Below are positions 19,377 through 30,774 of a DNA stretch of 64,000 nt, in pieces (positions within the stretch are counted from its first letter, which is position 1; each line of letters begins with the position of its first letter). Under the pieces are notes generated by a model. That model ran no database searches. It was given only the letters and a program-made list of their open reading frames with translations, and was not told where the DNA came from. Location of the stretch: NCBI GenBank assembly GCA_020638595.1, contig JACKIG010000012.1:1-64000 (forward strand). The letters run 5' to 3'. The DNA comes from Rhodospirillaceae bacterium (GTDB taxonomy: Bacteria; Pseudomonadota; Alphaproteobacteria; DSM-16000; Inquilinaceae). The position numbers were made by a program, and so were the translations under genes.

Positions 19377-20519
19377 ATGAGCGTTCGACCGTATCGCGAT
19401 ATAAGCCGCCGCGCCTGCCGGCAGATCCATGTCGGCCCGGTGCCGGTCGGCGGCGGCGCGCCGATCACCGTGCAGTCGATGACCAACACCCTGACCAGCG
19501 ATGTCGACGCCACCGTGGCGCAGATCCGCCAGCTCGAGATCGCCGGCGCGGACATCGTGCGCGTGTCCTGCCCTGACGAGGAGTCGACGGCAGCGCTGAA
19601 GCACATCGTCAAAGAGGTGACGGTGCCGATCGTTGCCGACATCCACTTCCACTATAAGCGGGCGATCGAAGCGGCCGAGGCGGGGGCGGCGTGCCTGCGC
19701 ATCAATCCCGGCAATATCGGTTCGGCCCAGCGCGTGGCGGAGGTGGTGAAGGCGGCGCGCGACCATGGCTGTTCCATGCGTATCGGCGTCAATGCCGGCA
19801 GCCTGGAACGCGACCTGCTGGAACGCTATGGCGAGCCGTGTCCCGAGGCGATGGTCGAAAGCGCGCTGGATCACGCGCGCATCCTGGAAGACCAGGATTT
19901 CTTCGAATTCAAGATCTCGGTGAAGGCTTCCGACGTGTTCCTGGCGGTGGCGGCCTATCAGCAGCTGGCGGACGCCTGCGACTATCCGCTGCATATCGGC
20001 ATCACCGAGGCCGGGGGTCTGCGCGCCGGCACGGTGAAGAGCTCCGTCGGCCTGGGCATGCTGCTGTGGTCGGGCATCGGCGACACCATCCGCGTATCGC
20101 TGTCGGCCGACCCGGTGGAAGAGGTCAAGGTCGGCTTCGACCTGTTGAAGACGCTGGGTCTGCGCCATCGCGGCGTCAACGTCATCGCCTGCCCGTCCTG
20201 CGCGCGCCAGCAGTTCCAGGTGATCGAGACGGTGCAGGTGCTGGAAGAGCGGCTGGCCCACATCACCACGCCGCTGACCGTGTCGGTGATCGGCTGCATC
20301 GTCAACGGCCCGGGCGAGGCGCTGATGACCGATATCGGCCTGACCGGCGGCGGCAAGGGCGTCCACCAGGTCTATATCGCCGGCCAGCCCCACCACCGCC
20401 TGCAGGACAAGGGCATCGTCGACCACCTGGTCGAATTGGTGGAAGCGAAGGCGGCGGCGATCGAGGCGGCCAAGGAAGCCGAAGCCGCTACGGCCGAAGC
20501 GGTCCACGCGGCGGAGTAG
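19377..20519 (+). CDS. ispG: 4-hydroxy-3-methylbut-2-enyl diphosphate synthase
   Basis: A 380-residue Fe-S enzyme of the MEP isoprenoid pathway (MEcPP to HMBPP). The N-terminal TIM barrel carries QSMTNTLTSDVDATVAQI and RINPGNIG. The C-terminal cluster domain has the three cysteine ligands C272 and C275 (ACPSCARQQF) and C307 (IGCIVNGPGEA). The last 35 residues are an Ala/Glu-rich tail. In related genomes hisS often follows ispG; here a methyltransferase gene follows instead. Confidence 0.95.
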   Translation: MSVRPYRDISRRACRQIHVGPVPVGGGAPITVQSMTNTLTSDVDATVAQIRQLEIAGADIVRVSCPDEESTAALKHIVKEVTVPIVADIHFHYKRAIEAAEAGAACLRINPGNIGSAQRVAEVVKAARDHGCSMRIGVNAGSLERDLLERYGEPCPEAMVESALDHARILEDQDFFEFKISVKASDVFLAVAAYQQLADACDYPLHIGITEAGGLRAGTVKSSVGLGMLLWSGIGDTIRVSLSADPVEEVKVGFDLLKTLGLRHRGVNVIACPSCARQQFQVIETVQVLEERLAHITTPLTVSVIGCIVNGPGEALMTDIGLTGGGKGVHQVYIAGQPHHRLQDKGIVDHLVELVEAKAAAIEAAKEAEAATAEAVHAAE

Positions 20520-20587
20520 CGGGGCGCGGGCGGAAAGGGGTTTCGGCAGGACTGCAGTGCCCATCGCGCACGCACGGATAGGGAACA

Positions 20588-21274
20588 ATGACCGAGATCG
20601 CCGCATCTGCCCCGGCTTTCGGCCGCTATGCACCGGCCTACGATGCGATGCGGCGCAAGCTGGTGCCCTGTTTCGATGCCTTCTATGGCGCGGCCCTCCG
20701 CCTGATCGACGATTGGAAGACCGCCGACGCCTTTCGTGTCCTGGAGCTGGGCGCCGGCACGGGGCTGTTCTCGGCCATGATCCGCGAGCGCCATCCCCGG
20801 GCCCATATCCGGCTCACGGATGCCTCGGACGGGATGCTGGAACAGGCACGGCGCCGGTTCGCCGGGGATCCTTGCGCGGCGTTCGCCGTCTGCGACATGG
20901 AAACGGCCTCGCTCGAAGGACCGTGGGACGCGATCGTCTCGGCGCTGGCCATCCATCATCTGGCGCACCCGGCGAAGCAGGACCTGTTCGCGCGCATCCG
21001 TGCGACCCTGGCGCCGGGAGGGCTGTTCGTCAATGCCGAGCAGGTGCTTGGCCCGGATGGGGCCGCGGATGAACGCTATGTCCGGTTCTGGCTGGAAGAC
21101 ATCCGCGCCCTGGGCGTGCCGGAGGAGGAGATTGCCCTGGCGGGCGAGCGCATGTCCTTCGATCGCTGCGCGTCGGTGGAGGACCAGCTCGCCTGGATGC
21201 GCCAGGCCGGATTGACCGATGTCGACTGCGCCTTCAAGTCTTGGCGTTTTGCGGTCCTGAGCGGTCGGGCATAG
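20588..21274 (+). CDS. class I SAM-dependent methyltransferase
   Basis: A 228-residue soluble methyltransferase. The SAM loop is VLELGAGTGLFSAMI near residues 53-68, followed by LTDASDGMLEQARRRF and a motif-IV-like IVSALAIHHLAHP. The C-terminal part (WLEDIRALGVPEEEIALAGERM) resembles the trans-aconitate/UbiE-like group of small-molecule methyltransferases. The substrate cannot be told from sequence. Its 3' end overlaps the convergent GNAT gene by 41 bp, unusually compact for unrelated genes. Confidence 0.8.
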   Translation: MTEIAASAPAFGRYAPAYDAMRRKLVPCFDAFYGAALRLIDDWKTADAFRVLELGAGTGLFSAMIRERHPRAHIRLTDASDGMLEQARRRFAGDPCAAFAVCDMETASLEGPWDAIVSALAIHHLAHPAKQDLFARIRATLAPGGLFVNAEQVLGPDGAADERYVRFWLEDIRALGVPEEEIALAGERMSFDRCASVEDQLAWMRQAGLTDVDCAFKSWRFAVLSGRA

Positions 21275-21779
21275 GGCGGGCGCCGCTGTCCCTTAGCCGT
21301 TTGACGTATCGCCGTGTCGGAACCTGCCGGTCGCTGGGCCGGCCTCCGGGAAGCCAGAGATTGTCCATGATGCGTTCGGCAAGCGTCCAGCCTTGGCGTT
21401 CATAGAACGCCCGGGCGCGGTCGTTGCCGTCGGTGCAGCACAGCTCGCCCATCTCAGTCCCGCCGTCGGCCAGGGTCTGTTCGGCGTGGTCCAGCAGGGC
21501 TGCCGCCAGGCCGGTGCCGCGCGCCGCCCGCGCCACGTAGAACCGGCCGATCTCGGCACCCGAGAGCGAATAGAACCCGAGGATCGCCCCGGTATCGCAG
21601 CCGACGACGGTGGCGTCGATGCATTCGTCCAGCCAGAGGCTGAAATGCTCCGGCTGGCGATAGGCCAGGATCTCCGCCGGGACGAGATGGCGGTGGGCAT
21701 CGTGCCATCCCTGGTGCCAGAGCGCGACGATGGCCTCGCGATCCCGGTCCGTCGCCGGCCTGATGGTCCAATGGGGCAT
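21234..21779 (-). CDS. GNAT family N-acetyltransferase
   Basis: A 181-residue acetyltransferase. It begins MPHWTIRPATDRDREAIVALWHQGW. The acetyl-CoA site appears as FYVARAARGTGLAAALLDHAEQ (the R/QxxGxG/A loop), and the C-terminal part DGNDRARAFYERQGWTLAERIMD is the usual motif B with catalytic-type Tyr. The acceptor is unknown. The ATG at 21779 gives the normal GNAT start. The gene runs antisense to its neighbours and overlaps the end of the methyltransferase gene. Confidence 0.85.
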   Translation of the reverse strand: MPHWTIRPATDRDREAIVALWHQGWHDAHRHLVPAEILAYRQPEHFSLWLDECIDATVVGCDTGAILGFYSLSGAEIGRFYVARAARGTGLAAALLDHAEQTLADGGTEMGELCCTDGNDRARAFYERQGWTLAERIMDNLWLPGGRPSDRQVPTRRYVKRLRDSGARPMPDRSGPQNAKT

Positions 21780-21978
21780 GGCAGGGTGTTCCCAAGCGTG
21801 CCGCGGGCGCCGTGCCGCCCGGCGGCGAAGGATAGCTGAACGCATCCGGCCGAGGGTGCAAGCGGAAGGCCGCGATCTTCGAACGGCCGTGGCGAATGCC
21901 CGTCGCGGCAGTGTAAAGACAGGGGGAGCCGACCGGGGCCGGCAATGACCGGCGCCGCCGGGGATGGGGAGCAGTGTT

Positions 21979-23055
21979 GTGAGCTTGGAACAGAGCCTGG
22001 ACAAGATGCTGGCGCGGGTAGGGGAACTGCGCGACGCCCTGGCCACCGGCACCTTGCCGCCGGACACGATGGCCACCTATGCCAAGGAGCTGTCGGATCT
22101 CGAGCCGATCGCCGAAGCGATCGGAACGCTGAAGGCGGCCGAAAGCGAGCTGGCCGATCTCGCTGGGCTGATGGCCGATCCCGACGGCGATGCGGAAATG
22201 AAGGCCCTGGCCGAAGAAGAGTTCCAGGCCCTCAAGACACGCATTCCGGAGATGGAGCATCAGATCCGGGTGATGTTGCTGCCGCGCGACGAAGCCGATG
22301 CCAAGAACGCCATCCTGGAGGTGCGCGCCGGCACCGGCGGCGACGAAGCGGCGCTGTTCGCGGCCGACCTGCTGACCATGTACCAGCGCTATGCCGCGAT
22401 CAAAGGCTGGCGGTTCGAAGTGATGGAGGCCAGCGAGACCGGCATCGGCGGCATCAAGGAGGCCGTGGTCAACGTCACCGGCCGCAACGTCTTCTCGCGG
22501 CTGAAATTCGAGAGCGGCGTCCACCGGGTCCAGCGTGTGCCGACAACGGAGGCGCAGGGCCGCATCCACACCTCCGCCGCCACCGTGGCCGTGCTGCCGG
22601 AGGCGGAGGAGGTGGACCTGGCCATCGACGACAGCGACCTGCGGGTCGACGTCTTCCGTGCATCCGGCGCCGGCGGCCAGCACGTCAACCGCACCGAAAG
22701 CGCGGTGCGCATCACCCACATCCCCACCGGCCTGGCGGTGGTGCAGCAGGACGAGAAGTCGCAGCACAAGAACCGGGCGAAGGCCATGAAGATCCTGCGC
22801 GCCCGGCTCTATGAGGCGGAGCGTGCGGCCAGGGACGCCGAGCGCGCGGCAGATCGGCGCAGCCAGGTGGGGTCCGGCGACCGGTCGGAGCGGATCCGCA
22901 CCTATAATTTCCCCCAGGGCCGAGTGACCGACCACCGCATCAACCTGACGCTCTACAAGCTCGACCGCATGATGCTGGGCGAGGCGCTGGACGAGGTCAT
23001 CGACGCCCTGACCGCGGAAGACGAAGCCGCCCGGCTGGCCGCCCTTGCCGACTGA
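21979..23055 (+). CDS. prfA: peptide chain release factor 1
   Basis: A 358-residue RF1 that recognises UAA and UAG stops. The GGQ catalytic motif is at about residues 232-234 (GASGAGGQHVNRTESAVRITH), and a codon-recognition domain precedes it. The C-terminal RVTDHRINLTLYKLD is typical. The Gln is the substrate of PrmC, encoded 20 bp downstream. I favour the GTG at 21979, which has GGGGAGC 8 bases upstream and begins with the family-like SLEQSLDKMLAR; an ATG at 21964 would add five residues. Confidence 0.94.
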   Translation: MSLEQSLDKMLARVGELRDALATGTLPPDTMATYAKELSDLEPIAEAIGTLKAAESELADLAGLMADPDGDAEMKALAEEEFQALKTRIPEMEHQIRVMLLPRDEADAKNAILEVRAGTGGDEAALFAADLLTMYQRYAAIKGWRFEVMEASETGIGGIKEAVVNVTGRNVFSRLKFESGVHRVQRVPTTEAQGRIHTSAATVAVLPEAEEVDLAIDDSDLRVDVFRASGAGGQHVNRTESAVRITHIPTGLAVVQQDEKSQHKNRAKAMKILRARLYEAERAARDAERAADRRSQVGSGDRSERIRTYNFPQGRVTDHRINLTLYKLDRMMLGEALDEVIDALTAEDEAARLAALAD

Positions 23056-23074
23056 GCGGACGCGGGGGGACGCG

Positions 23075-23950
23075 GTGGCGACCGTCGGCGGGGTCGTCCT
23101 GCGGTCCGCCGATGTGCTGCGGAAGGCCGGGATCGACAGTGCCGCCACCGATGCGCGGCTGCTTGCGGGCGCTGCCCTCAATCTCGACCGGGCCGGCCTG
23201 CTGGCGGAGCGCGACCGGGCGCTGACGGCTGCGGACGTGGCCGCCGTGGAGGTGCTGGTGCGCCGCCGGCTGGCCCGCGAGCCGGTCAGCCGCATCCTGG
23301 GCCGGCGGGAGTTCTGGAGCCTGGACCTGCGGATCACCGCCGCGGTGCTGGACCCCCGGCCGGACAGCGAGACGCTGGTGGCCACGGTGCTGGACCTGGT
23401 GGACGACCGGCAGGCACCCTGGCTGGTGCTGGACCTGGGCACCGGCAGCGGCTGCCTGCTGCTGGCCCTGTTGACGGAGCTGCCGCGGGCGCGGGGCATC
23501 GGCGTGGATCTCTGCCCTGCGGCGCTGGCCTGCGCCCGCGCCAATGCGCGCCGCCTCGGCCTGGGCGACCGGGCCTGCTTCGTGGCCGCGGACTGGGCAG
23601 GATCGCTGGCGTGCGAGGCCTTCCATATTGTGGTAACGAATCCCCCGTATATTGCGACGGGTGGGCTGGACAGCCTGCCGCCGGAAGTCGCCCGCTACGA
23701 CCCCCCGCGGGCACTGGACGGCGGCGCCGATGGGCTGGCGGTATACCGTAGACTGGTACCCCAGATTGCGGGACTGTTGCGCCCGGACGGCATCGCGGCG
23801 GTGGAAGTCGGAGCGGGCCAAGCCGCCGAAGTCGCTGGATTGCTGTCCCGGCATCGGCTATCGGTCGTGGATGTACGCCGAGACCTTGCGGGGATCGAAC
23901 GTTGCGTCGCAGCGCAGAATCGGGTTGGAATACCAGCCGAGAACGGTTAG
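23075..23950 (+). CDS. prmC: release factor glutamine N5-methyltransferase
   Basis: A 291-residue enzyme that methylates the Gln of the GGQ motif in RF1 and RF2. It shows the N-terminal helical domain with DARLLAGAALNLDR and VSRILGRREFWSL, the SAM loop VLDLGTGSGCLLLALL, and the catalytic NPPY motif at residues 189-192. GTG at 23075 is preferred because CGGGGGGAC lies just upstream; a TTG at 23045 would overlap prfA. It is co-directional and nearly contiguous with prfA, the normal order. Confidence 0.92.
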   Translation: MATVGGVVLRSADVLRKAGIDSAATDARLLAGAALNLDRAGLLAERDRALTAADVAAVEVLVRRRLAREPVSRILGRREFWSLDLRITAAVLDPRPDSETLVATVLDLVDDRQAPWLVLDLGTGSGCLLLALLTELPRARGIGVDLCPAALACARANARRLGLGDRACFVAADWAGSLACEAFHIVVTNPPYIATGGLDSLPPEVARYDPPRALDGGADGLAVYRRLVPQIAGLLRPDGIAAVEVGAGQAAEVAGLLSRHRLSVVDVRRDLAGIERCVAAQNRVGIPAENG

Positions 23951-24159
23951 GGTCATCAGAGTTCAGAGTAACGGGCGCAAAGGGCATTCTACAGCTTGGC
24001 GCCTGCGCAATCGATGGCATTGCGCCTCCCACCGAACTGCCGCCGATGGCCCGGGAAGTCTACTTGCCGATGCGGGCTGGTCATTTGGCCGGGGGGATCC
24101 CGCCGCACATCGAATACGATGACTAGCGGTACCGACCACTCAGAGGTGATTTACCGTCC

Positions 24160-24912
24160 ATGAGACAAGGTCCTAGCAATCGTCGGCCGCGCGGCCGCAA
24201 CAATGGCGGCAACCGGCGCCCCAATCTGCCGAACCGCAACCAGACTTTCGAAAGCAGCGGCCCCGACGTCCGCATACGCGGGAACGCCTATCAGGTACAC
24301 GAGAAGTACCTGGCCCTGGCCCGCGATGCGGGGGCATCGGGCGACCGGGTGATGGCGGAAAACTACCTTCAGCATGCCGAGCACTATTACCGAATCATTC
24401 TCGCGGTGAACGAGGCGCACGCCCAGGCGCAACAGCAGCAGCAGCCGAACAACAATCAGGGCTTTCAGGGCGAAGGCTCCCGCGACAACGGATCGCGCGG
24501 CGGGCAGGCGTCACGGGGCGACAACGGCTCCCGATCGGACCAGGCAGCCCGCAACGGCGATTTCGATGACGACGACGGCCAGCCGGATTTCCCGGCGCGC
24601 GACTATGACCCGCGCGACCGCGGCGGGCAGGTCGGCGAATTCGGCGAGGATCCGCGCCAGGCGGACGTTCGCGACGCGTCAGACGAGCGGTCCGACGGCG
24701 GCAACGGCAAGGATGCCAAGGCTGCTGCCGGTGCGCCTGAGCCCAAGGCCGAGGGTGAGGATGCCGACGGGGCGAACGCGCCGGCGGAAGACGCCCCCCG
24801 CCCACCGCGCCGCCGACGTGCGGCCGGCCGGCCGCGCCGGCCCGCGGGCAATGGCGCGGACAGTGCCGAACCGGCAACCGATCCCCGCGACCAGGCCGAT
24901 TTCGGCATCTAG
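24160..24912 (+). CDS. DUF4167 domain protein
   Basis: A 250-residue basic-then-acidic protein. The first 85 residues are the DUF4167 domain: a strongly basic start (MRQGPSNRRPRGRNNGGNRR), then FESSGPDVRIRGNAYQVHEKY and YLQHAEHYYRIILAVNEA. From residue about 90 the sequence is low-complexity Gln, Gly, Asp, Arg and Pro, probably disordered, ending with an Arg/Pro-rich patch. The composition suggests RNA binding, which is inference only. Its place behind prmC is typical of alphaproteobacteria. GAGGTGA lies 9 bases before the ATG. A palindromic repeat begins right at the stop codon. Confidence 0.85.
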   Translation: MRQGPSNRRPRGRNNGGNRRPNLPNRNQTFESSGPDVRIRGNAYQVHEKYLALARDAGASGDRVMAENYLQHAEHYYRIILAVNEAHAQAQQQQQPNNNQGFQGEGSRDNGSRGGQASRGDNGSRSDQAARNGDFDDDDGQPDFPARDYDPRDRGGQVGEFGEDPRQADVRDASDERSDGGNGKDAKAAAGAPEPKAEGEDADGANAPAEDAPRPPRRRRAAGRPRRPAGNGADSAEPATDPRDQADFGI

Positions 24913-24980
24913 AGCAGGACGATCAGGCTGACTCAGCCTGATCTCTGAATCCTGCTCTGTTTCGGATAGTCAGGGCCTGA
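24911..24980. repeat. dispersed nested palindrome, family C copy 1
   Basis: Outer arms AGAGCAGGA (24911-24919) and TCCTGCTCT (24950-24958) enclose inner arms ATCAGGCTGA and TCAGCCTGAT. About 20 bases beyond the right arm also resemble copy 2 at 38698. The left arm begins inside the TAG stop codon of the DUF4167 gene. It can fold into a strong stem and may act as a terminator or mRNA-end structure. The 180 bp after it, up to the MOSC gene, hold nothing I recognise. Confidence 0.75.
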
Positions 24981-25157
24981 TATCCGGCGCCTGCTGCGTG
25001 ACAGGGCGTTGGGGAGCGCGGCCGCAGCGGTCCGAAGTGATCCGCCGCGACCAGTGACCATGACGGCGGCTGCCCTCGGCGGTTCCGCTGCCGGCCAGAG
25101 TCCCGGGTCGGCGACGGCCAGAGGGCGTGCCCGAGCGTCCGTGCCTCCGGTCAGGGG

Positions 25158-25916
25158 TCAGGCCACGGCCACGTTATCGCCGACGGCGATCCGCCCGCCC
25201 TGGACCACCTGAAGATAGATGCCGCAATCGGCGTGGCCATAGCCGCCCATCAGCAGCCGTGGGATGTTGATGTCGCGTTCGGCCGTGTTCGGGTTCACTT
25301 CGGTGGCGGCACAGCGGCCGATGCGGTCGACGACCTGCAAGCGCGCCTGGCCGATCCTCACCTCGCGGTCGACCAGGCCCAGTTCCGACCACGCATCCAT
25401 GCCCTCGACCAGCAGGTTGCCGCGGAAGCGCAGCGGGTCGACCGGACGCCGCGCCACGCGCTCCAGGTCCTTCACCGACGCAAGGTTGATCAGGGAAACG
25501 TAGTCGTCCTTGGTATCGGTGAAGGAAATCCCCGGCGCCTGCACCAGCTTCGGCGTTCCCACCGCTTCGTCGCGCAGATAGGCGGCCAGGAACTGGTTGA
25601 TCAGATTGACGCCCATCAGCGTCGTGATCGTGCCGCGGGCAACCTGCTTGCCGTCGCGGTTGATGATCAGCACGCCGGTCGTATCGTCATAGTCGATCCG
25701 CAGCGTCGCCAGCTTGGCGTTGCGCAACAGCGCCAGGAAATTGCGCGGGTGCACCCATTGCGGATCGGCGGGGTCGAACTTGCTGGCGCCATGGGCGATG
25801 GCGAACTGCCGGTCGCCGGGCAGGGCCTGGCCTGTCGCCAGCTCGACGGCGTCCAGCGGCTGATGGTTCAGTCCCTTGATGGGATAGCGGTGAATCGCAG
25901 CGACGGTTGCAGACAT
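25158..25916 (-). CDS. MOSC domain protein
   Basis: A 252-residue protein of the MOSC (molybdenum cofactor sulfurase C-terminal) family. It has a MOSC_N beta-barrel (MSATVAAIHRYPIKGLN, VELATGQALPGDRQFAI) and a MOSC core containing LINLASVKDLERVA, PLRFRGNLLVEG and IGRCAATEVNP, with the possible active Cys in RCAATEV. Such proteins bind or move sulfur on molybdenum cofactor; YcbX-like members act in N-hydroxy compound reduction. The specific substrate here is unknown. The start at 25916 fits the family; the long open frame upstream is antisense to clpB. Confidence 0.85.
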   Translation of the reverse strand: MSATVAAIHRYPIKGLNHQPLDAVELATGQALPGDRQFAIAHGASKFDPADPQWVHPRNFLALLRNAKLATLRIDYDDTTGVLIINRDGKQVARGTITTLMGVNLINQFLAAYLRDEAVGTPKLVQAPGISFTDTKDDYVSLINLASVKDLERVARRPVDPLRFRGNLLVEGMDAWSELGLVDREVRIGQARLQVVDRIGRCAATEVNPNTAERDINIPRLLMGGYGHADCGIYLQVVQGGRIAVGDNVAVA

Positions 25917-25996
25917 GACGGTCGGTTGAAGCACGGGGGCTGTGCGTGAGTCAAACACTCGCCGGGCCGGTCCCGTTGGCGGCGCCGGCATCGGCC

Positions 25997-26025
25997 CTTG
26001 CGGCCGGCTGCCGCGTACCCACATA
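25997..26025 (+). promoter_or_regulatory. possible heat-shock (sigma-32) promoter of clpB
   Basis: CTTG at 25997-26000, 17 bases, then CCCACATA at 26018-26025, about 110 bp before the clpB start. This resembles the alphaproteobacterial RpoH pattern CTTG-N17/18-CYTAT only partly. clpB is a classic RpoH target, which is the main reason to note it. Confidence 0.35.
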
Positions 26026-26135
26026 GGAAAACGAAACCAGACCAAGCACTTCCCGGATCGCACTGCGGTGGGTCGGGGCCGCGGCGGGCCTATTGGAGGA
26101 CGCCTCGGGCCATTACTTGGGGGAGCGACGAGACC

Positions 26136-28742
<2,607 letters not shown>

Positions 28743-28887
28743 GCCGGCCTGCCGGCCGTCCCGTCCGGCCCATCCGTGGGAAGGCCGGGTCGCCCTGCGG
28801 GTGATCCGGCCACCACCGCGCAGCGATCGAAGCGGCCGAAGGCCGCCGATGCGGGGGCCGTATGGTGGCCGTACGGTGGCCGCCCGT

Positions 28888-29730
28888 TCAGTCCAGCGAC
28901 TCGAGGAAATCGACGATCCGCGGCAGCACCCGGTCATGCGCCTGGAAGTGCGGAACATGCCCGCAGTCGGGGACCAGCCAGGTGTCCACGGGGCCGGCGA
29001 CCCCGGCGGCGATGGCGGTCAGCTGGTCCGGGCTGCCGTATTCGTCGCCGTCGCCCTGGATGGCCAGCACCGGGCAGCGGATGCGGGGCAGCTCGTCCGT
29101 CATGTCGAAGGCGGCGAAGGCGGGATCCAGCCAGACATCGGCCCAATTGCGGAAGGTGTGGTCGGCCTTGGCGCCGTGGTGTCGCGCCAATGCGGCCCTG
29201 AGCTTGCTGTCGGGGGCATGATAAGCCGCCCGTGCCCGGCGAATGCCCTCCAGGGTCAGGTCTTCTATTATCACATGCGCGGCCTCGCTGACGATGCCGG
29301 CCGCGCGCTGCCCATGCCGGGCGGCGAACAGCAGCGCGATCGAGGCGCCGTCGCTGTGGCCGATCAGCACCGCCGCGCCGATCCCGGCCCCGTCCAGCAC
29401 CCGTGGCAGCACCTCGCCCGCTTCGTGGTACAGATAGCCGGGCTGGCGGTCGGCCGGCAGGGCGTCCGAGCCGCCGAACCCCAGGCGATCGTAGACGATC
29501 GCGGCCCGGCCCGTGGCTTCGGCCAGGCGCGCGGGGACGTCGATCCCCCCGGTCCCGCGCATGCGGGCGGTCCACTGGGCGACGCTGCCCAGGCCCTCGT
29601 GCAGGAAGACCAGCGGCAGGCGGTCGCAGCGGCCCGGCCGCGGCCGCAGGCGCTGCACATGCAGCCGGTGGCCGCCCACCTCCAGGTGGAACTGCGTGCG
29701 CTCCACCCTATCGTCGCCCGTGCCGTTCAT
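28888..29730 (-). CDS. alpha/beta hydrolase
   Basis: A 280-residue soluble hydrolase. The nucleophile elbow is GHSDG (Ser near residue 123), with the acid in IQGDGDEYGSP and the catalytic His in CGHVPHFQAHD. The oxyanion region is FLHEGLGSVAQW. This is the general fold of esterases and C-C bond hydrolases; the substrate is not evident. It lies alone between clpB and the liv operon, opposite to both. Confidence 0.82.
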   Translation of the reverse strand: MNGTGDDRVERTQFHLEVGGHRLHVQRLRPRPGRCDRLPLVFLHEGLGSVAQWTARMRGTGGIDVPARLAEATGRAAIVYDRLGFGGSDALPADRQPGYLYHEAGEVLPRVLDGAGIGAAVLIGHSDGASIALLFAARHGQRAAGIVSEAAHVIIEDLTLEGIRRARAAYHAPDSKLRAALARHHGAKADHTFRNWADVWLDPAFAAFDMTDELPRIRCPVLAIQGDGDEYGSPDQLTAIAAGVAGPVDTWLVPDCGHVPHFQAHDRVLPRIVDFLESLD

Positions 29731-29854
29731 GGCTCCGGCCGGCCACCATGACGACGGGTTTGAAACAGCAGCACCGCTTGACCCCTTTGCAGGCTTAAGC
29801 TTTGATGGCTAACGCAAGACTTGGAAATCATGTGGGCCGTCTGCAACAGCATGA

Positions 29855-29884
29855 TGTCGCATACGGCCTAAAGCGCGCTATAAT
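29855..29884 (+). promoter_or_regulatory. candidate promoter of the liv/acyl-CoA ligase operon
   Basis: A perfect TATAAT lies at 29879-29884, 66 bp before the livG start, in an AT-enriched patch. The -35 region at the right distance (29855-29861, TGTCGCA) is weak, which would suit an activator-dependent promoter. An alternative TTGACC (29778-29783), 17 bases, TTTGAT lies further upstream. Confidence 0.4.
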
Positions 29885-29949
29885 ACGCCACCAAAACAAA
29901 ACAGAAAGTTGTTGCTCGTCCGGCATATCGGGCGGTCTGGGAGGAGGCG

Positions 29950-30774
29950 ATGGGGAACGTGGCAGACGGCTTGCCCGGCGCGCCATCGGGCGTGCCCCAA
30001 GGGGACGTGCTGATGGAGGCTGTCGACGTCAGCCTCGCGTTCGGCGGCGTGCGCGCCTTGTCCCAGGTCAGCTTCCAGGTGCGGCGCGGCGAGCTGTTTT
30101 CCATCATCGGGCCGAACGGTGCCGGCAAGACCTCGATGGTCAACTGCATCTCCGGCCGCTACAGCCCCACCGAAGGACGCATCCTGTTCAAGGGCCGTGA
30201 CATCACGCGCCTGCGGCCCAGCGCGCGGGCCGAACTGGGGCTTGGCCGCACCTTCCAGAACCTCGCGCTGTTCGGGCACATGACCGTGCTCGACAACATC
30301 ATGGTCGGACGCCACAACCAGTTGCGGAACAACTTCCTGACGGGTCCACTCTACTGGTTCGGCGGTGCGCGCCGGGAGGAGCTGGAGCATCGCCGCCAGG
30401 TGGAGGAGATCATCGACTTCCTGGAAATCCAGCATGTGCGCAAGGCCGTGGCCGGCACGCTGGCCTATGGCCTGCGCAAGCGGGTGGAACTGGCGCGCGC
30501 CGTGGCGCTGAAGCCCGACCTGATGCTGCTGGACGAACCGATGGCCGGCATGAACCTGGAAGAAAAGGAGGACATGGCCCGGTTCATCATCGACCTGAAC
30601 GAGGAGTGGGGCATGACCGTCATCATGATCGAGCATGACATGGGCGTGGTCATGGACATCTCGCACCGGGTCATGGTGCTGGATTTCGGCCGCAAGATCG
30701 CCGAGGGCGGGCCGGAAGACGTGATGGCCCATCCCAGGGTGCGCCAGGCCTATCTGGGTGAGGAGGCCGCCTGA
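29950..30774 (+). CDS. livG: HAAT-type ABC transporter ATPase LivG
   Basis: A 274-residue ATPase of a branched-chain amino acid-type importer. Walker A is GPNGAGKTS near residue 58, the signature region is GTLAYGLRKRVELARAV, Walker B is LMLLDEPMAGMN, and the C-terminal part ends YLGEEAA as in LivG. It energises the LivH-LivM pore. It is the first gene of a six-gene cluster (livG, ligase, livH, livM, binding protein, livF). The livG stop overlaps the ligase start (TGATG), so both are translationally coupled. GGGAGGAGGCG precedes the ATG. Confidence 0.9.
   Translation: MGNVADGLPGAPSGVPQGDVLMEAVDVSLAFGGVRALSQVSFQVRRGELFSIIGPNGAGKTSMVNCISGRYSPTEGRILFKGRDITRLRPSARAELGLGRTFQNLALFGHMTVLDNIMVGRHNQLRNNFLTGPLYWFGGARREELEHRRQVEEIIDFLEIQHVRKAVAGTLAYGLRKRVELARAVALKPDLMLLDEPMAGMNLEEKEDMARFIIDLNEEWGMTVIMIEHDMGVVMDISHRVMVLDFGRKIAEGGPEDVMAHPRVRQAYLGEEAA

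Noticed and set aside
23951..24159. A small gene between prmC and the DUF4167 gene
   Set aside because: A 74-codon frame is open but overlaps prmC, lacks a good ribosome site and resembles no family.
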